Assembly (NCBI GenBank): GCA_003254925.1
Contig: QANZ01026610.1
Coordinates: forward strand, 62,001-126,000
DNA length: 64,000 bases
Source of the DNA: Chamaecrista fasciculata
Lineage: Eukaryota; Streptophyta; Magnoliopsida; Fabales; Fabaceae
Direction of reading: 5' to 3'
The position numbers and the translations under genes were made by a program. Each line of letters starts with the position of its first letter. The first letter of the stretch is position 1. Positions 24,244 through 35,711 of the stretch are shown here, piece after piece. The notes under the pieces are model-generated. The model was not told where the DNA came from, did no database searches, and was given only the letters and a program-made list of their open reading frames with translations.

Positions 24244-25317
24244 CAAAGGAAAGAGGGATATTTCCTTTTAATTTCTTCCTTTCCACACCTCAAAAGTCAA
24301 ATGTCATATCTTCTGACGAATCCTCGGTGAAGGCCCAATATTTTCTTTGGGCTTTAGGGTTCGAAATTTTTGGGCTAATTGGATTATTTGAGATTTGAGA
24401 TATCCAATAATCCAACCCAATAAAATACATTAATGTAATGTCCGACACAAAAGTACATTAAAATACTTTATTTCAGTTTTTCAAGAAAAAATTCTTGATC
24501 TTGGAAACTTCTGCATTACTTTGATAGATTAAATGTTAAAAATAAAGAAAATGAAATTATTCAAGTTTTTTTTACTAAAGAAAAAAATATTCAAGTTTTA
24601 GCACCAGTTGACTCCAATTGCTTGCTTTTACACAAATTATGTATCTATTGATGTAATTAGGGATGTATACTAAGTACTAACACCTTCAAGGTATAGAGAG
24701 TGAGATACTTGAGACATCTCATTTTTTAGTCATTGAATTTTCCCTTTTTACGTTGAAATTTGTATAAATAAAACACAAATCTCAATGTGAGAAAGGTAAA
24801 TTCAATGACTCAATTTTCAACACTTGAGTTTTTTATGGACTTTCCCTATATATATTATCTCAAGTTTCTTTTTTTATGTAAGGAAGGTTGTATGTACATG
24901 AAAAAAGAAAAATTATCTTTCATCCATTTTGAGAAATATATTAAATGAAATCAAAATACATAATATATAATTTAATCTATTAAAAATAGAAACTCAATTG
25001 TCAATTGGCCCGCGTACACCGTGAAGGCCTGAATTTATCTCACTTTCTTTGGTGAGTGTTGTGTTTCTACTCTTTTTATGAGATGTAATTTCAAGTTTGA
25101 AGTGAGCTGAACAAAAACATCATATTTTAAGTTGTATACCTTATTTCTCCAAAAACAAAAAATTGTATACCTTAAAAGTTAAAACAGCTTCCATAAAAAA
25201 AAAAGTTAAAACAGTTATATTATTTATTTATTTTATTTTGTTTGAATTTTTTATTGGAACTTGGAAGGTGTTTAGAATATCATCTCTACAAGTTCCTTCC
25301 GTCTATGATTTTATTTA
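24244..25317. other. Upstream region of eEF2, otherwise empty
   Basis: About 1 kb of AT-rich DNA that holds the distal eEF2 promoter. I see no gene. An AGGGTTCGAAATTTTTGGGC block near 24357 may be promoter-proximal. Confidence 0.4.
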
Positions 25318-25678
25318 GGGTAAATTCCACTTTAGTATCCTGTTCTATGAACCAATTCCACTTTAGTACCCTGTTTTTTCAAAAGTGACACTTTGGTACC
25401 CTGTTTTTTCAAAAATATCATTTTGGTACCCTGTTCTTTGGACCAAGTGACACTTTGGTACCCTGTTCTTTCACTATTTGTTACCCTATTCTATCTTTTT
25501 TAGGGTACCAAAGTGTCACTTGGTCTAAAGAACAGAGTACCAAAATGTCACTTCTGAAAGAACAGGGTACCAAAATGACATTTTTGAAAGAACAGGATAC
25601 CAAAATGTCACTTTTGAAAGAACATGGTACCAAAATGGAATTGGTCTATAAAACAGGGTACCAAAGTGGAATTTACCC
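25318..25678. mobile_element. Complete foldback MITE, 'GGGTAAATTC' family, with 9-bp target duplication
   Basis: The 361-bp element begins GGGTAAATTCCACTTTAG and ends CAAAGTGGAATTTACCC. It is flanked by a perfect direct repeat TTTTATTTA (25309-25317 and 25679-25687). Each half is a head-to-tail array of about five units of roughly 33 bp, each containing a version of TTTGGTACCCTGTTCTTT. The two halves are reverse complements, so the whole element is one long hairpin. A 9-bp target duplication points to the Mutator (MULE) superfamily. There is no coding capacity. Confidence 0.92.
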
Positions 25679-26054
25679 TTTTATTTAATAGGCGTAGGTA
25701 AGTTGAAATCAATAACTGATTAGGAAAACAAGGGTTGACTATATGATAAGATGGTTTGGGTGTTTTTTTTTTTTTTTGATACACGGAACAAACCAAAGTG
25801 ATGCCTTAATAAGATTATGTTCTTTCGAGCTGTACTTGAGGTTATAAAAACAGCAAAATTTTATTGTATTTATTGTTCTTCTAATTTTTTTTTCCTGTCC
25901 TTTGTTCAAAGTTTTATGATGCAGAACTCATCTGTTCTTACACATTTCTCTTGTTCTTGGACAAAGAAAATATGAGCATGAATGGTATATTATCTCTTGT
26001 GTGAACTAGAAAAAGAATCGTTTGAATTACTGTGGTGCTGACAATCCTACGAAA

Positions 26055-27807
26055 CTAAGAATCCAAGAATATGAACAAGTGGAAAATCTTCTTATGTTTG
26101 CCCTTCTTTTTTCTGAAGGAGTTGATCATCACAGTTTCGGGCTCAGGTGGTCTGACCCATGCTTCGAAATCTATCTTCCTTGCAAGTTCCAAAATTGTTA
26201 CACATTCTGCATCATCTACAACGAACTTCCACCAAATCAAGGTGAGGGGATCAATGGAGGCATATCGAAGAAAGTGGGAATCCACAAGCCCTTTGTATCC
26301 AGGAAAATCATATATTTCTAGCAGCATTGCAACCCCAGCTCCAACAAAACCCATCCAAATCTTCCATCGTACATATTGCTGAGTGACCTTAGCCCAAATT
26401 CCCCATATCGTAACTTCTGCTACAACCATCACTAGGCACACTTTCATGTTCCATCCTGTAGTACACAACACATATCTCACTTCAATCTCAATTCAAATTT
26501 TACCACATACAGAACTGACAGGACAGTACAGTACAGATTACAGAACAAACCATGGTAGGATTTATCTACATTGAGGTACAAAATGTGAGTGATCACGAAG
26601 GCTATGGAGGCAGCAACAACCACTAAGATATCAGTGAGTTTATGAACCTGTAAGCTTCTTATCATGGCCAAAGCCAGGGAGTATGCTAGCAGAATCAATG
26701 CAGATATGCAATTTAGTTTCTCTATCAGGGTAATGTCTCTGTAGATGATGAAACAGATTGATCGGATTTGCAATATGTCAATGTCACTATATATATATAT
26801 ACACACACAAAATGTGATATGTATAATAACTTACTGAACATGAAAAAATGCAGTCCAAAACCAAGAGTTGAGTGAGAGGAAGCCATAGATATGCCACAAA
26901 GTGGCATAGTTATAGAATGCCCAGTTTTTATCTTTCACTCGGGGCATCTTATGGTGCAAGAAGATTAGGGATGGCAACGGATGGATATCCGGTGGTTTTG
27001 CCACTATCCGTATCCGTTTATCCTATTCAATATCCGTACCCTATCCGTATCCGATAAATTAATATCCGTATCCGTACCCTATCCGATATCCGGGATACCC
27101 GAAATATTCGAAATATCCGAAAAAATATGGATATAGGATAGGATATCCTATTTTATAAATCGGATATATCGGGTACCCGATATCCATTATCCGCCAACTA
27201 ATATAATTAAATGAAATTATTATTTATTTACATTTTAAATTTATTTTTTAAAATAAAAAATTAAATATAAATAACTAAAATATGATTCTTTAAAAAAATA
27301 TATATGAATATAATTAATTAAATTTAAATATTTATATATAAAATGTTAAATTAAAAGTAAAATATAAAAATTAAATAAGTAATAGGGTATCGGATATCGG
27401 ATACCCTAAATATCCGTTCATTTTGGACGGATATAGGGTATCTGAGGACAATATCCATATTCGTCCAATATCCGAAAAAAATTTAGTTTTCACTATCGGT
27501 AGAGAAAAGATCCACAAGTTTGACCAACCACGAATATGCATTGCCAAAATCAGAGCAGACATGACCACAGAAGCAAATGACTGTAATATTGGTTATATAG
27601 AGTGATACAAAACAATCATTAAAAAAACGTAATGAAGATTCCATTGATTAGGTTTTAGGGTTTATGAAGTTGAAAAGGAAAGAAAGTAGAAATTAAGTAA
27701 TTAATTAACCTGCTTTCCATAACAAATGAGAGGAAGACAATGCCGAATCGACATCTGAATGTGATCAAGATTGGAAAATGCAGAAAGTGTTGTTTGTGAT
27801 TACTCAT
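26055..27807 (-). pseudogene. Per1-like (PGAP3 family) gene, probably decayed
   Basis: Exons recognisable on the - strand are 27483-27580 (ASVV.SALILAMHIRGW-like segment), about 26835-26965 (LWHIYGFLSLNSWFW...FFHVQ), 26551-26738 and 26055-26455 (stop at 26055). A doubtful first exon lies at about 27711-27807. Their order and sequence match the membrane core of Per1/PGAP3, an ER/Golgi hydrolase-like protein that remodels GPI-anchor lipids. GT-AG sites of the last three exons are intact and in phase. Against function: a 'TAGGGATGGCAACGG' repeat (26966 to about 27480) splits the second coding block; the Cys-rich lumenal N-terminus is absent; the family's KLDY is KLNC (Asp to Asn); and DAHALWH is DSHFLRY (second His lost). 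It could instead be a diverged paralogue with the repeat in an intron, but I see no good splice sites there. Confidence 0.75.
26966..27480. mobile_element. Repeat insertion rich in 'TATCCG' inside the Per1-like gene
   Basis: Starts with TAGGGATGGCAACGGATGG, a hAT-like terminus, followed by many ATATCCGTATCC-type repeats in both orientations around an AT-rich core (27200-27370). It is flanked on both sides by Per1-like coding sequence. The expected opposite terminus (TTGCCA-CCCTA) is not seen, so one end is deleted or the element is not hAT. Confidence 0.6.
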
Positions 27808-28406
27808 AGTCATAGCTTAGGGGGTAACAAATTCGGTTACATTATATTGCAAGTATTTGTTAGGACCCTAATTAATGGCTAATGAATTGAATTGATGTTC
27901 AACACTCTAGTGAGTGTAGTTAGTTTCTTGCTCAAATAATTGACTCCTCCTACGTGTTTTTCACATCAATTTTACTGGATACACCAAACACTACTCTTAG
28001 GCACTCATGTCCTCAAGTCTCAACCCACAAATAATACAATGCCATAGTAATATGAACTATGAAGCGAAAAACTTAGGTAGTTATATCTTGGCCAAAGTTT
28101 GAAATTGCTCCCTTATGTATGGGTAGATTTTAAACAAATTTATTTTACATCTATTCATGATATTTCAAATTAGTTCCAAAAATATTTAATGTAGTCATAT
28201 CTTTCTTATTTCAAGCTCAAATGTGATAAATTCAAAACTATGAATTTCTTTTGACGAGTACTTTGGCACTATCAACAAACGGTGTCAAATCTTGTCTCAA
28301 AAGTGAATAACTTGTTTCACGGTCAAACAAGTTAAATTGATCATATTCCTCTCGTTTGAAGTCCAAATACGAAGAATTTGAAGTTATGTACTAACTTTTA
28401 AAGACT
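27808..28406. other. Spacer with a fragment of the dispersed inverted-repeat family
   Basis: No gene. About 28082-28400 resembles part of the element at 16949-17725 (CAAAGTTTGAAATTGCTCCC..., then a TCAACAAACGGTGTCAAATC motif) and stops where the CACTA terminus begins. Confidence 0.5.
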
Positions 28407-28830
28407 CACTACAAGAAACTGGAGCTTTAGTGGCGAACTTTCGGTGGCAAAATTAAAATTAGCCACAGAAAGTTCCCTTTCAGTGGCGAATTTTAGACTT
28501 CGCCACTGAACATACCAATAATAAAATTGTTGCATGTTTTTAGTGGCAAACTTCTATCATTTGCCACTGAAAGGTTATCAGTGGCAAAATTTAACTTGCC
28601 ACTGAAGCCTTTTAGGTGGCAAACTAATGAAATTTGCCGGTGAAATTAGTGATTCGATGGCAAATATAGTTTTCGCCACCCAAAGGAATTATTGGTGGCC
28701 ATATTGATTTTGCCACCAAAGCATTTAGGTGGCAAATTATTGAAATTTGCCACTGAAAATAGTTATTTTATGGCAAAATTAGTTTTTGCCACCGAAAAGA
28801 GTAATTGGTGGCTATATTAATTTTGCCACC
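28407..28830. repeat. CACTA terminus and subterminal repeat array
   Basis: CACTACAAGAAA is followed by more than ten copies of a GTGGCAAA-type motif or its complement TTTGCCACTGAA, the binding-site clusters expected for a CACTA transposase. Confidence 0.85.
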
Positions 28831-29913
28831 AATTAGTTTTTTAATTGTTATTATATATATATCAACAATTTGGGCGGAGAATTAAAAATTTTTGGTGCCA
28901 AAAGTATAGGTGGCAAAAAAAGTGAAAACTATTAGGATTGATGTGTCAAATTTTAACAAGTTTATATTTTATTGTTCAAAAAAGAAAGTTTATATTTTAT
29001 AATATATAATATAATTATTAAAATAAAAATTATTCTTTTTTCCTAAACAATTGTCGATGCCTCCAAAAATTTTCACAAACCCTCCAAAACTTTTCACACA
29101 AACCCTCCAAAAATTTTCAGACAAACCCTAATTTTTTCACTAGCCACCATTCATTTCTTCATTTCCACTTCTCCATATCATTTGCCCCAAAATTTCTTCA
29201 AGCACCAACGCCTTCCCTGGTTCAAGCAGCGTCGTCTTCCCCTGGTTCAAGCAGCGACGACGGCAGCAATGATGAAGACTCCGAGAAGCGACAGCGACAG
29301 CGACGATTTCGGCCCTTCGAGCAAGTAGGTACGTTGCGGTTCTTTTACTCTGAGAAGCTTAGGTTTGGAATTTAAAACTGTATTTGAGAAGTGATGGCGA
29401 GATCTCTTGTTACTCCAACTGCAACGACGACGACTCCAAGAAGTGACGGCGATGACTCCAATCTGCTCTTCCTTTCTCTAAGTCGTTGCTTTGCCTTCTA
29501 GCCCTAGAGTTAAGTTTAATCTGAATCTAGAGAGAAAATAAACACAAGTGGCCCTTTCTTATGATTTTCTTATTATTAATTAATCTTGCGTTTTGTCGAT
29601 TGCAGGTTAGAATGAAGAATGACAAATGGTTCTAATTTTAGGGTATGAAATTGTATCCATAGATTAAATGCTATTCAGTGTTATCTTCTGCTCCAAAAAT
29701 TGGAGGTTGTAGAGGCAATAAAAAAACACATGAGAAGATAGAAGGGAAAGGAGGTAAGTCTCACTTCTCGACTTCCTTGCTCTCTTGTTTTGGTCTTATT
29801 TTCATCTCCCCTGTTGGCTTGGAAGATTGATTGATGCGATTTTGTTTGGAAAACTTTGTCCTTTCATGTTTAATCTTGTGCCTACAAAGTGTTTGTTAGA
29901 ATGCCCCAAAATA

Positions 29914-30031
29914 TTATTTGGTATTTTACTATACAGATTGGAACCATAAACAGATTGGAATTGGTTTTAGTGTTATTTGGTATTTTACTATACAAATTGG
30001 AACCATAAACAGATTGGAATTGGTATTTGGC
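29914..30031. repeat. Tandem duplication, unit 59 bp
   Basis: TTATTTGGTATTTTACTATA at 29914 recurs at 29973 and the following 40 bases are almost the same (ATTGGAACCATAAACAGATT). Confidence 0.9.
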
Positions 30032-31135
30032 ATATACTTTTTTCTTCCTATAGATAAGTGGAATAATTAGTTTAGCTTAAGACTGTCTGACTTGCATCCT
30101 TAAGATAAGGCCATTGAACAAGACAACACAAACCATAATCTAATAGTTTTCTTTTGTCAACACCAACACCGAAAAACAGAGCTTCCCATTGTCGGTGAAT
30201 TTTGTTTTCTTATAAGCTTTCAATCTATTTTTTAATTAATTTATATAATATAACTAGGTGGGTTCTGTTTCTTGTTTTCTACTTTTTTTCATTTTGAAAC
30301 TTTCTACTTTTTAATTAATTTATATAATATAACAGTTTTGTAGTCTTTTAAGATTATTACTAGGATTAAAATGACATTTTCAAATTGAAACTTTCTGTTT
30401 GGCATGGAACTCTGGCAATTGGCAAAATGTCATATTTGAGAGGTAGATATACTACTGGTTAAAAGAGATTGATTTCATGATACCTTAAGCTACCCTTTAA
30501 CGCTTTGATTATAGTTGTACTATTTAGGAATATAGTTGTACTAGGATCAGAGACAATAGGACTTATAATTGTGCAAGAATGGGCATTATAGGTTCCAAGA
30601 AGTGGTAAGGGTTCCATGGCTTGAAAATTCTCAATCTGTATTATTTTGGATTATTTTTTGTGAAACTGAATCTGATAGAAGAGTTGTCTTCTCCTACTAA
30701 TGGCCACGTTCAGAGAAGATAGGACTTTAGAAACTTATGGAGGATATTGCAGATTTCTGGAGGCAAAGAGATATATAATTTTGAGGGCTGAGCTCACAGA
30801 ATTTTCCTGGGCATTATTCAATATTCATTAATTTTTCTTTTTCAAATATAAATAATATCCTATTGTTCTTCAAATCGTTTTCTTTTTCTTTTTAAAAGAA
30901 AAGGCCTACAAGTTCTTTTAACAGAACGTTTTCCTCTGGTAGAAAAAAATTAAAATAGAGGTATAAATGTTGTTTAAAAAATAAATTTTTTTCTTTAGTT
31001 TTCTTCAAACCTCAAAGTTATAGCTTTTCTGAATATATTTGGGTGTCAAAGTGCACTTTCTTATATGAAAATGTTTTGACCATTACTGGGAGTAATGCTC
31101 ACCTCACATAGAAACTTTATGCCATCTCTTTGCAG

Positions 31136-31856
31136 GAAGTGAATGAAAGGTGGGCTGGTTTGGGCTATTATCGAAGAGCTCGTTTCCTTTTAGAGGTATG
31201 CTCTCTTTTGGACATTGTTTTTCCTCATCCTCCATCTTAATGCCCTGTGATTAAATCATTAATGTGTCACAATAAAGTCCCATGTGAGTTTTTTATTTTC
31301 TGGCTTACACCTTATCAACATCAGTTTTAACTTTTAACAAACAAAAATCTTCTGAATATTAAAACAATGAACAATTTCATTGTTGAAAGAATGTTTCAAT
31401 TTCACCTTCAACAGTTTTGTAGTCTATAAACAATAATTGTTGCAAGAAACTGTGCCTATAAACAATTGGTGTCTGCAATCAAATCCTTGGGATTCTTATT
31501 GAACTACTTCTGCTTTTGCTTAAAGAACGAAAAGGCATTGATGAATCAGAGTTTCTTTTGTTACTGCTTTTAGGGAGCAAAGAAAATAGTTGCAGAGGGA
31601 GGAAGAATTCCTAAAACAGTTTCTACTGTACGAAAAATTCCTGGAATTGGAGAGTACACTGCTGGAGCAATTGCCTCTATAGCATTCCAAGAGGTAAGGT
31701 TCATTCCTGCAATTTTGGTTCCTGAAAAGTAACTGTTGCTCATGATTTACCATAACAGGCTGTTCCTGTTGTTGATGGGAATGTGGTAAGGGTGATTGCT
31801 AGACTAAGGGCAGTTTCTGCAAATCCTAAAGACTCAGTAACAATCAAGAGATTTTG
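31136..31856 (+). pseudogene. MYH: Adenine DNA glycosylase (MUTY/MYH) internal exons, captured fragment
   Basis: Three exons with correct GT-AG borders, 31136-31195, 31574-31693 and 31759-31856, encode 92 codons with no stop or frameshift. They contain EVNERWAGLGYYRRARFLLE, the helix-hairpin-helix [16 protein letters not shown] and PVVDGNVVRV, whose Asp is the catalytic residue in this family. MUTY removes adenine mispaired with 8-oxoguanine. The preceding exon with the family's LLQQT motif and the following exons (4Fe-4S cluster, NUDIX-like domain) are not found nearby, so it is a fragment. It sits between CACTA-type repeats, and retained introns mean it was taken up as genomic DNA. It might be spliced into a chimeric transcript, but it cannot be a full enzyme. 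Confidence 0.85.
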
Positions 31857-32219
31857 GTGAGTTCTGTGAACTTCTAGCACATTTTGTTCAACTAATATTT
31901 CAATGAAAAATCTTAACTATGCTTTTGACTTGGGTAGAGAAACTTATTTTCTCTTCTACCTACATTTTTTGATGTATAAATTTGGTTTTCCACATGATGC
32001 TTGACCTTGTTGAGAAACAAATAGGGATGAGAAATCAACATCTTTTTGTGCAATAAATTAGTACACTTATGGTGTTTATATCTCAAAGGAAAGTTGCAGT
32101 AAACAAAACTGAATTGTCACATTAGTTAAACATCAATTTCCCTGATTCACCCTTCTATAGATTGTTCTGCATATGTTTGATCAATTGCTCAAGTGAATAA
32201 AGTAAATTTAAGTTAGTTT

Positions 32220-32560
32220 CCATGCTTTTTCAAGTGTCTTTAGTGTCCTAATTTTGCCGTCATGATGTGGTGTCCATTTAGGGCCTTTTAAATGCTAGTT
32301 TTTCGTGGTTTCCATGTTGTTTTGGTGGCTGAAATTTTGGACTGTTTTGATGACGTTTTAAGCACACTTTGAAGCTAGTTTTGATGCTTTTTCAAGTGTC
32401 TTTGGTGTCCTAACTTTGCTGTCATGATGTGGTGTCCATTTAGGGTCTTTTAAGTGCTTGCTTTTCATGGTTTCCATGTAGATTTGTTGGCTGAAAATTT
32501 GGACTATCTAGTGATGTTTTGGGCACATTTTAATGTCTCTTTTCATGCATTTCAATGTGT
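32220..32560. repeat. Degenerate tandem duplication, unit about 165 bp
   Basis: ATGCTTTTTCAAGTGTCTTT followed by GTCATGATGTGGTGTCCATT occurs at about 32222 and again at about 32383. The blocks remain alignable through TGGTTTCCATGT and the GGCTGAAA...TTTGGACT segment. Confidence 0.85.
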
Positions 32561-32728
32561 TCTTGCTGTCCAAAGTGAAGGAGATGACCACAGACTATTT
32601 AGTGATGTTTTAGGAATTTGACAAGGAAAAAGTTCATGAAGCAAAGAAAGCTAATAGAGGTATATTTGGTTATTGGTTCTGCCTCTAACTATCCTGTGCT
32701 TTTCTTTTGTAACCTATATTATTGTAGG

Positions 32729-33362
32729 CAAGGGAAGCTCAGAAAGTTAGTGGAAGATCAAAAAGATGCCTTCAAGGTAAGATGTAATTATGACTTAAGT
32801 GTTTAATCTAATTATGGCTCATGGTGCTGCTAACTTCTATAGATTTCTGTATCACTATTTCGATAACTGGTAAGATGTATCATTGTAGTTCTTTTGGAGC
32901 TTATGATCCATTTGTGATCAAATTATACCAGAAATTGGTCCAATTTTTAAACCAGAAACAGGTCCAATCTTTGAACCAGTTTTCGAGTCAATTTGGACCA
33001 GTTTTTGGTTTAATCTTGAACTTGAATCATCTGTTACACTCTTCTAGAAACAAAAAAAATTAATGTTGTTCTGGTGAAAGACAAGTCCTAAGCTGGGCTT
33101 CCTTTTTATGATTAGCAAATTTTATGACTTATGATGTTATTCTCCTTTCATGTAGAAATCTGGTTCAAACCCTAGATATTATGGAAATGCATTGAGTAAT
33201 ATGGAAATGATGCATCAACAAGTTGAACAAGAGAGGCATCAGTTGGAAAACAAAATACAAGTGTTAGAAGGATGTAACAACTCTCGGCAGCGAATAAAAT
33301 GTCTTATTCATATGAAGATCATCAATGTGCAAGTTTTGACAATCTTAGACAAGGATAATTGA
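32729..33362 (+). pseudogene. C-terminal remnant of a plant CACTA-type transposase-like protein
   Basis: Two exon-like pieces, 32729-32776 and 33156-33362, join in frame through GT-AG sites and end at TGA 33360-33362. The predicted tail has KLVEDQKDAFK, then SGSNPRYYGNALSNME and a short coiled coil (QQVEQERHQLENKIQVLE). This combination is like the C-terminal end of the plant Ptta/En/Spm proteins with a Transposase_24 domain. The catalytic part is absent. The family call rests on my recollection of such tails, so it is moderate. Confidence 0.5.
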
Positions 33363-33489
33363 GTTAGTTGTAGTTGAATTATTATATTTTAAGTTTAGTT
33401 GGATTACTATTGTTGTGTTACTTTCAAGAGATTGAATTAGACATTTTATTTGTAAGTGAATGATATTATAACTTTTGTGACATTTTGTT

Positions 33490-33770
33490 ATATTATAATG
33501 TTAATATAGACAGATTTGTGATGGAAATTTTGAATCAAATTTGTGACAAAAATTTGATAAATTTGTGATGGAAATTTAGAGACAAATTTGTGACGGAAAT
33601 TTTGGGGACAAATTTGTGACGGATATTCCGTTACAAATAGGAGAGTATTTTTGACAATATTGATACGAATTTGTGACGAATTTGTGACGGCAATTTTTAA
33701 CAATATTGATTACGAGTAGTGACGGCTTTGTGACGGAATATTTCGCATTTAGTCCGTCAAAAGTGGGTGA
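33490..33770. repeat. Subterminal-type repeats (TTTGTGACGGA)
   Basis: At least ten copies of a motif near ATTTGTGACGGAAATTT, plus inverted forms such as TCCGTTACAAAT and GTCCGTCAAAAG, cluster in 280 bp as at the end of a CACTA element. No terminal TTTCTTGTAGTG follows. Confidence 0.7.
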
Positions 33771-35589
33771 GTTTTTTTTTCTTTTTTAATTTTTTAATTC
33801 AATAATTTTGACCAACCATAAAAAGGTAAAGCCATAGTAATTAACATGGGTGATTTTTCTGGTTTACAAATAGCTTATTGATCTGTGCTTTTAGTTACTG
33901 ACCATAGTAATTAAGATAATCTGTCAGCTATGAATTAATTTACCTACTTTAATTTACCATCCTCTTAGTTTATCAAGCTGATATGTATATATAATTTTCT
34001 GAAGATGTAGCCTAAATATCAATTTCTGAACATGCTCCATTTAAAGTATTGGATTATCATCCCAACAACTATTAACATCCCAACATAGTTAACTTAATTA
34101 CAAAACAGGCCTGAACTATCAACATAGTCCCAAAACAATCCTTTCAATGCAAAAACTATAAACATCCCAACATAGCTACCTTAATTACAAAAGAGGCCTG
34201 AACTTTCCCAAAAACAAGCAATACAATCCAAAATGGTCTCAAAACAGTCATTGAACCACTCTTGAATGGACTTTTACTTCTTGTTCTTCATTGCTATTGG
34301 TTGACCCGTGGCTCTACCTCGTCTGACCCCCCTTCATGTTGATTGGAGTATAGGCTGGCTAGTAGATATATGGGACTAAAAAGAGAAAATTAGAATGCAT
34401 AAAATTATCAGTAATGAATATATAAATCTGCACTATAATTAAGAAATACTAAGTAAGATAAATACATTGACAAATACATTATGCATTCAAATTATAATAC
34501 TAAGTTAAAAAAACTCTTTGGTATATGAGACAGTAATAATAAACATATAACTCACCTCTCCCTCATCATTCTAATCCTCATGTGGCTTTCACAAAGAGCC
34601 AAAATGAAAGCAGCACAAAACTTTAAGGAGGGAAATTTCATACTCCACAAATTTTCAAATTCAAAAAAAGGATTCAAATCAATCATCGAAAAAAAAATTG
34701 AAACTCATCCAGTATGATTATTCTTAACAAATTTGCAAATTGCAACACAATTCCCACACATTTGTAGCATGATTATTCAAATCAATCACCGAAAAAAAAA
34801 ACTCTTCACTTCAATTTTATATACCTACCACTTTCACTCACATGTCTTCCCAACAAAGCATGATGAAGAAGCTTCTTTAAAAAACAGAGCACCTTCAAAG
34901 CTGATTTTCCTATTTTTCCAACTAAGCGAAGACTTCGTTTTCCTCCTTCAGGTTAAAACTTTTTTGAAAAAAAGATATTGGACAAGAGAATACGGATTGA
35001 TTTGGTAAATAAGGAAAGACTTGGGACACAATCTTTGCACATTTGAGACAAACTCATCAAACCCACTTGAACAACAACAAATATAAAAAAACCAACAAAC
35101 AAAAAGCAAACCAGCAAACAAAAACATAGACAAACAACACACCTTTTCTATATGGAATCGAAGCTTAGCCCAAGTTTCTAGTTCATCTTCGTCCCTTGTT
35201 CGTCTTCTTCACTAGATCGTCGGCCAGCAGAGAAGAATTTAGGGTTTCAAAATTGAAATGGGGTTCGATTTTGAAGATGGAGGATGAAGAGGGTTTCGAT
35301 TTGAAGATGGAGGATGAAATGTGAGAGGTCACTCGTGCGAATCTGAAATCGCGAAGATGATGAGCGAATTGGAGTGAAATGAGATGAGAATGGCGAATCT
35401 GAAAGAACCAAGATGATGAAATGAGAATAGCGAATCTGAAAGAACGAAGATGATGAGCGAACTGAAGCATTTGGTTTGGTGTTTGAGCCTGGAGATGAAT
35501 CACAAATGGTGATAAAAAATTGGGGATTTTGTGTTTTTGGTGGCTTGTGCATTTCACGTGCGTTTCTCCGTTCAAAACTAACAGAAATT
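33771..35589. other. Probable transposon-derived DNA without an intact gene
   Basis: On the - strand a short frame near 34328-34270 ends in RGRATGQPIAMKNKK and stop, which looks like a transposon protein tail, but nothing else supports it. Near 35270-35470 short repeats of GAATCTGAAAGAACGAAGATGATGA-type sequence produce long open frames on - that I regard as repeat translations. Confidence 0.35.
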
Positions 35590-35711
35590 TTGAATTGGGT
35601 ACCAAAGTGGGTAACGGTTGTAAGGACAGAGTACCAAAGTGACACTTTTAAAAGAACAGGATACCAAAGTGGTACAGGTCAATAGGACAGGATATTAAAG
35701 TAGAATTTACC
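35590..35711. mobile_element. Right half of a 'GGGTAAATTC' family element, copy 3
   Basis: Units GAGTACCAAAGTGACACTTT and GATACCAAAGTGG precede the terminus AAAGTAGAATTTACCC at about 35711. The complementary left half is not adjacent, so this is either half an element or the right end of a larger element containing the sequence to its left. Confidence 0.65.

Larger units (their letters stand above)
28407..33770 (+). mobile_element. CACTA-like transposon region carrying host gene exons
   Basis: The left end CACTACAAGAAACTGG at 28407 is the standard CACTA (En/Spm) terminus. It is followed by about 400 bp of subterminal repeats in both orientations (GTGGCAAA, GCCACTGAA). After a leader-like block (29040-29650) come MUTY exons (31136-31856), a tandem duplication (about 32220-32560), a transposase-like tail (32729-33362) and further subterminal-type repeats of TTTGTGACGGA (33490-33770). 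The right terminus TTTCTTGTAGTG is not seen, and the right-hand repeat motif differs from the left, so this may be two nested or fused elements. Confidence 0.65.

Noticed and set aside
35183-35645. Two overlapping open frames of 130-140 codons on -
   Set aside because: They read through short internal repeats beside a transposon end, and neither shows a domain.
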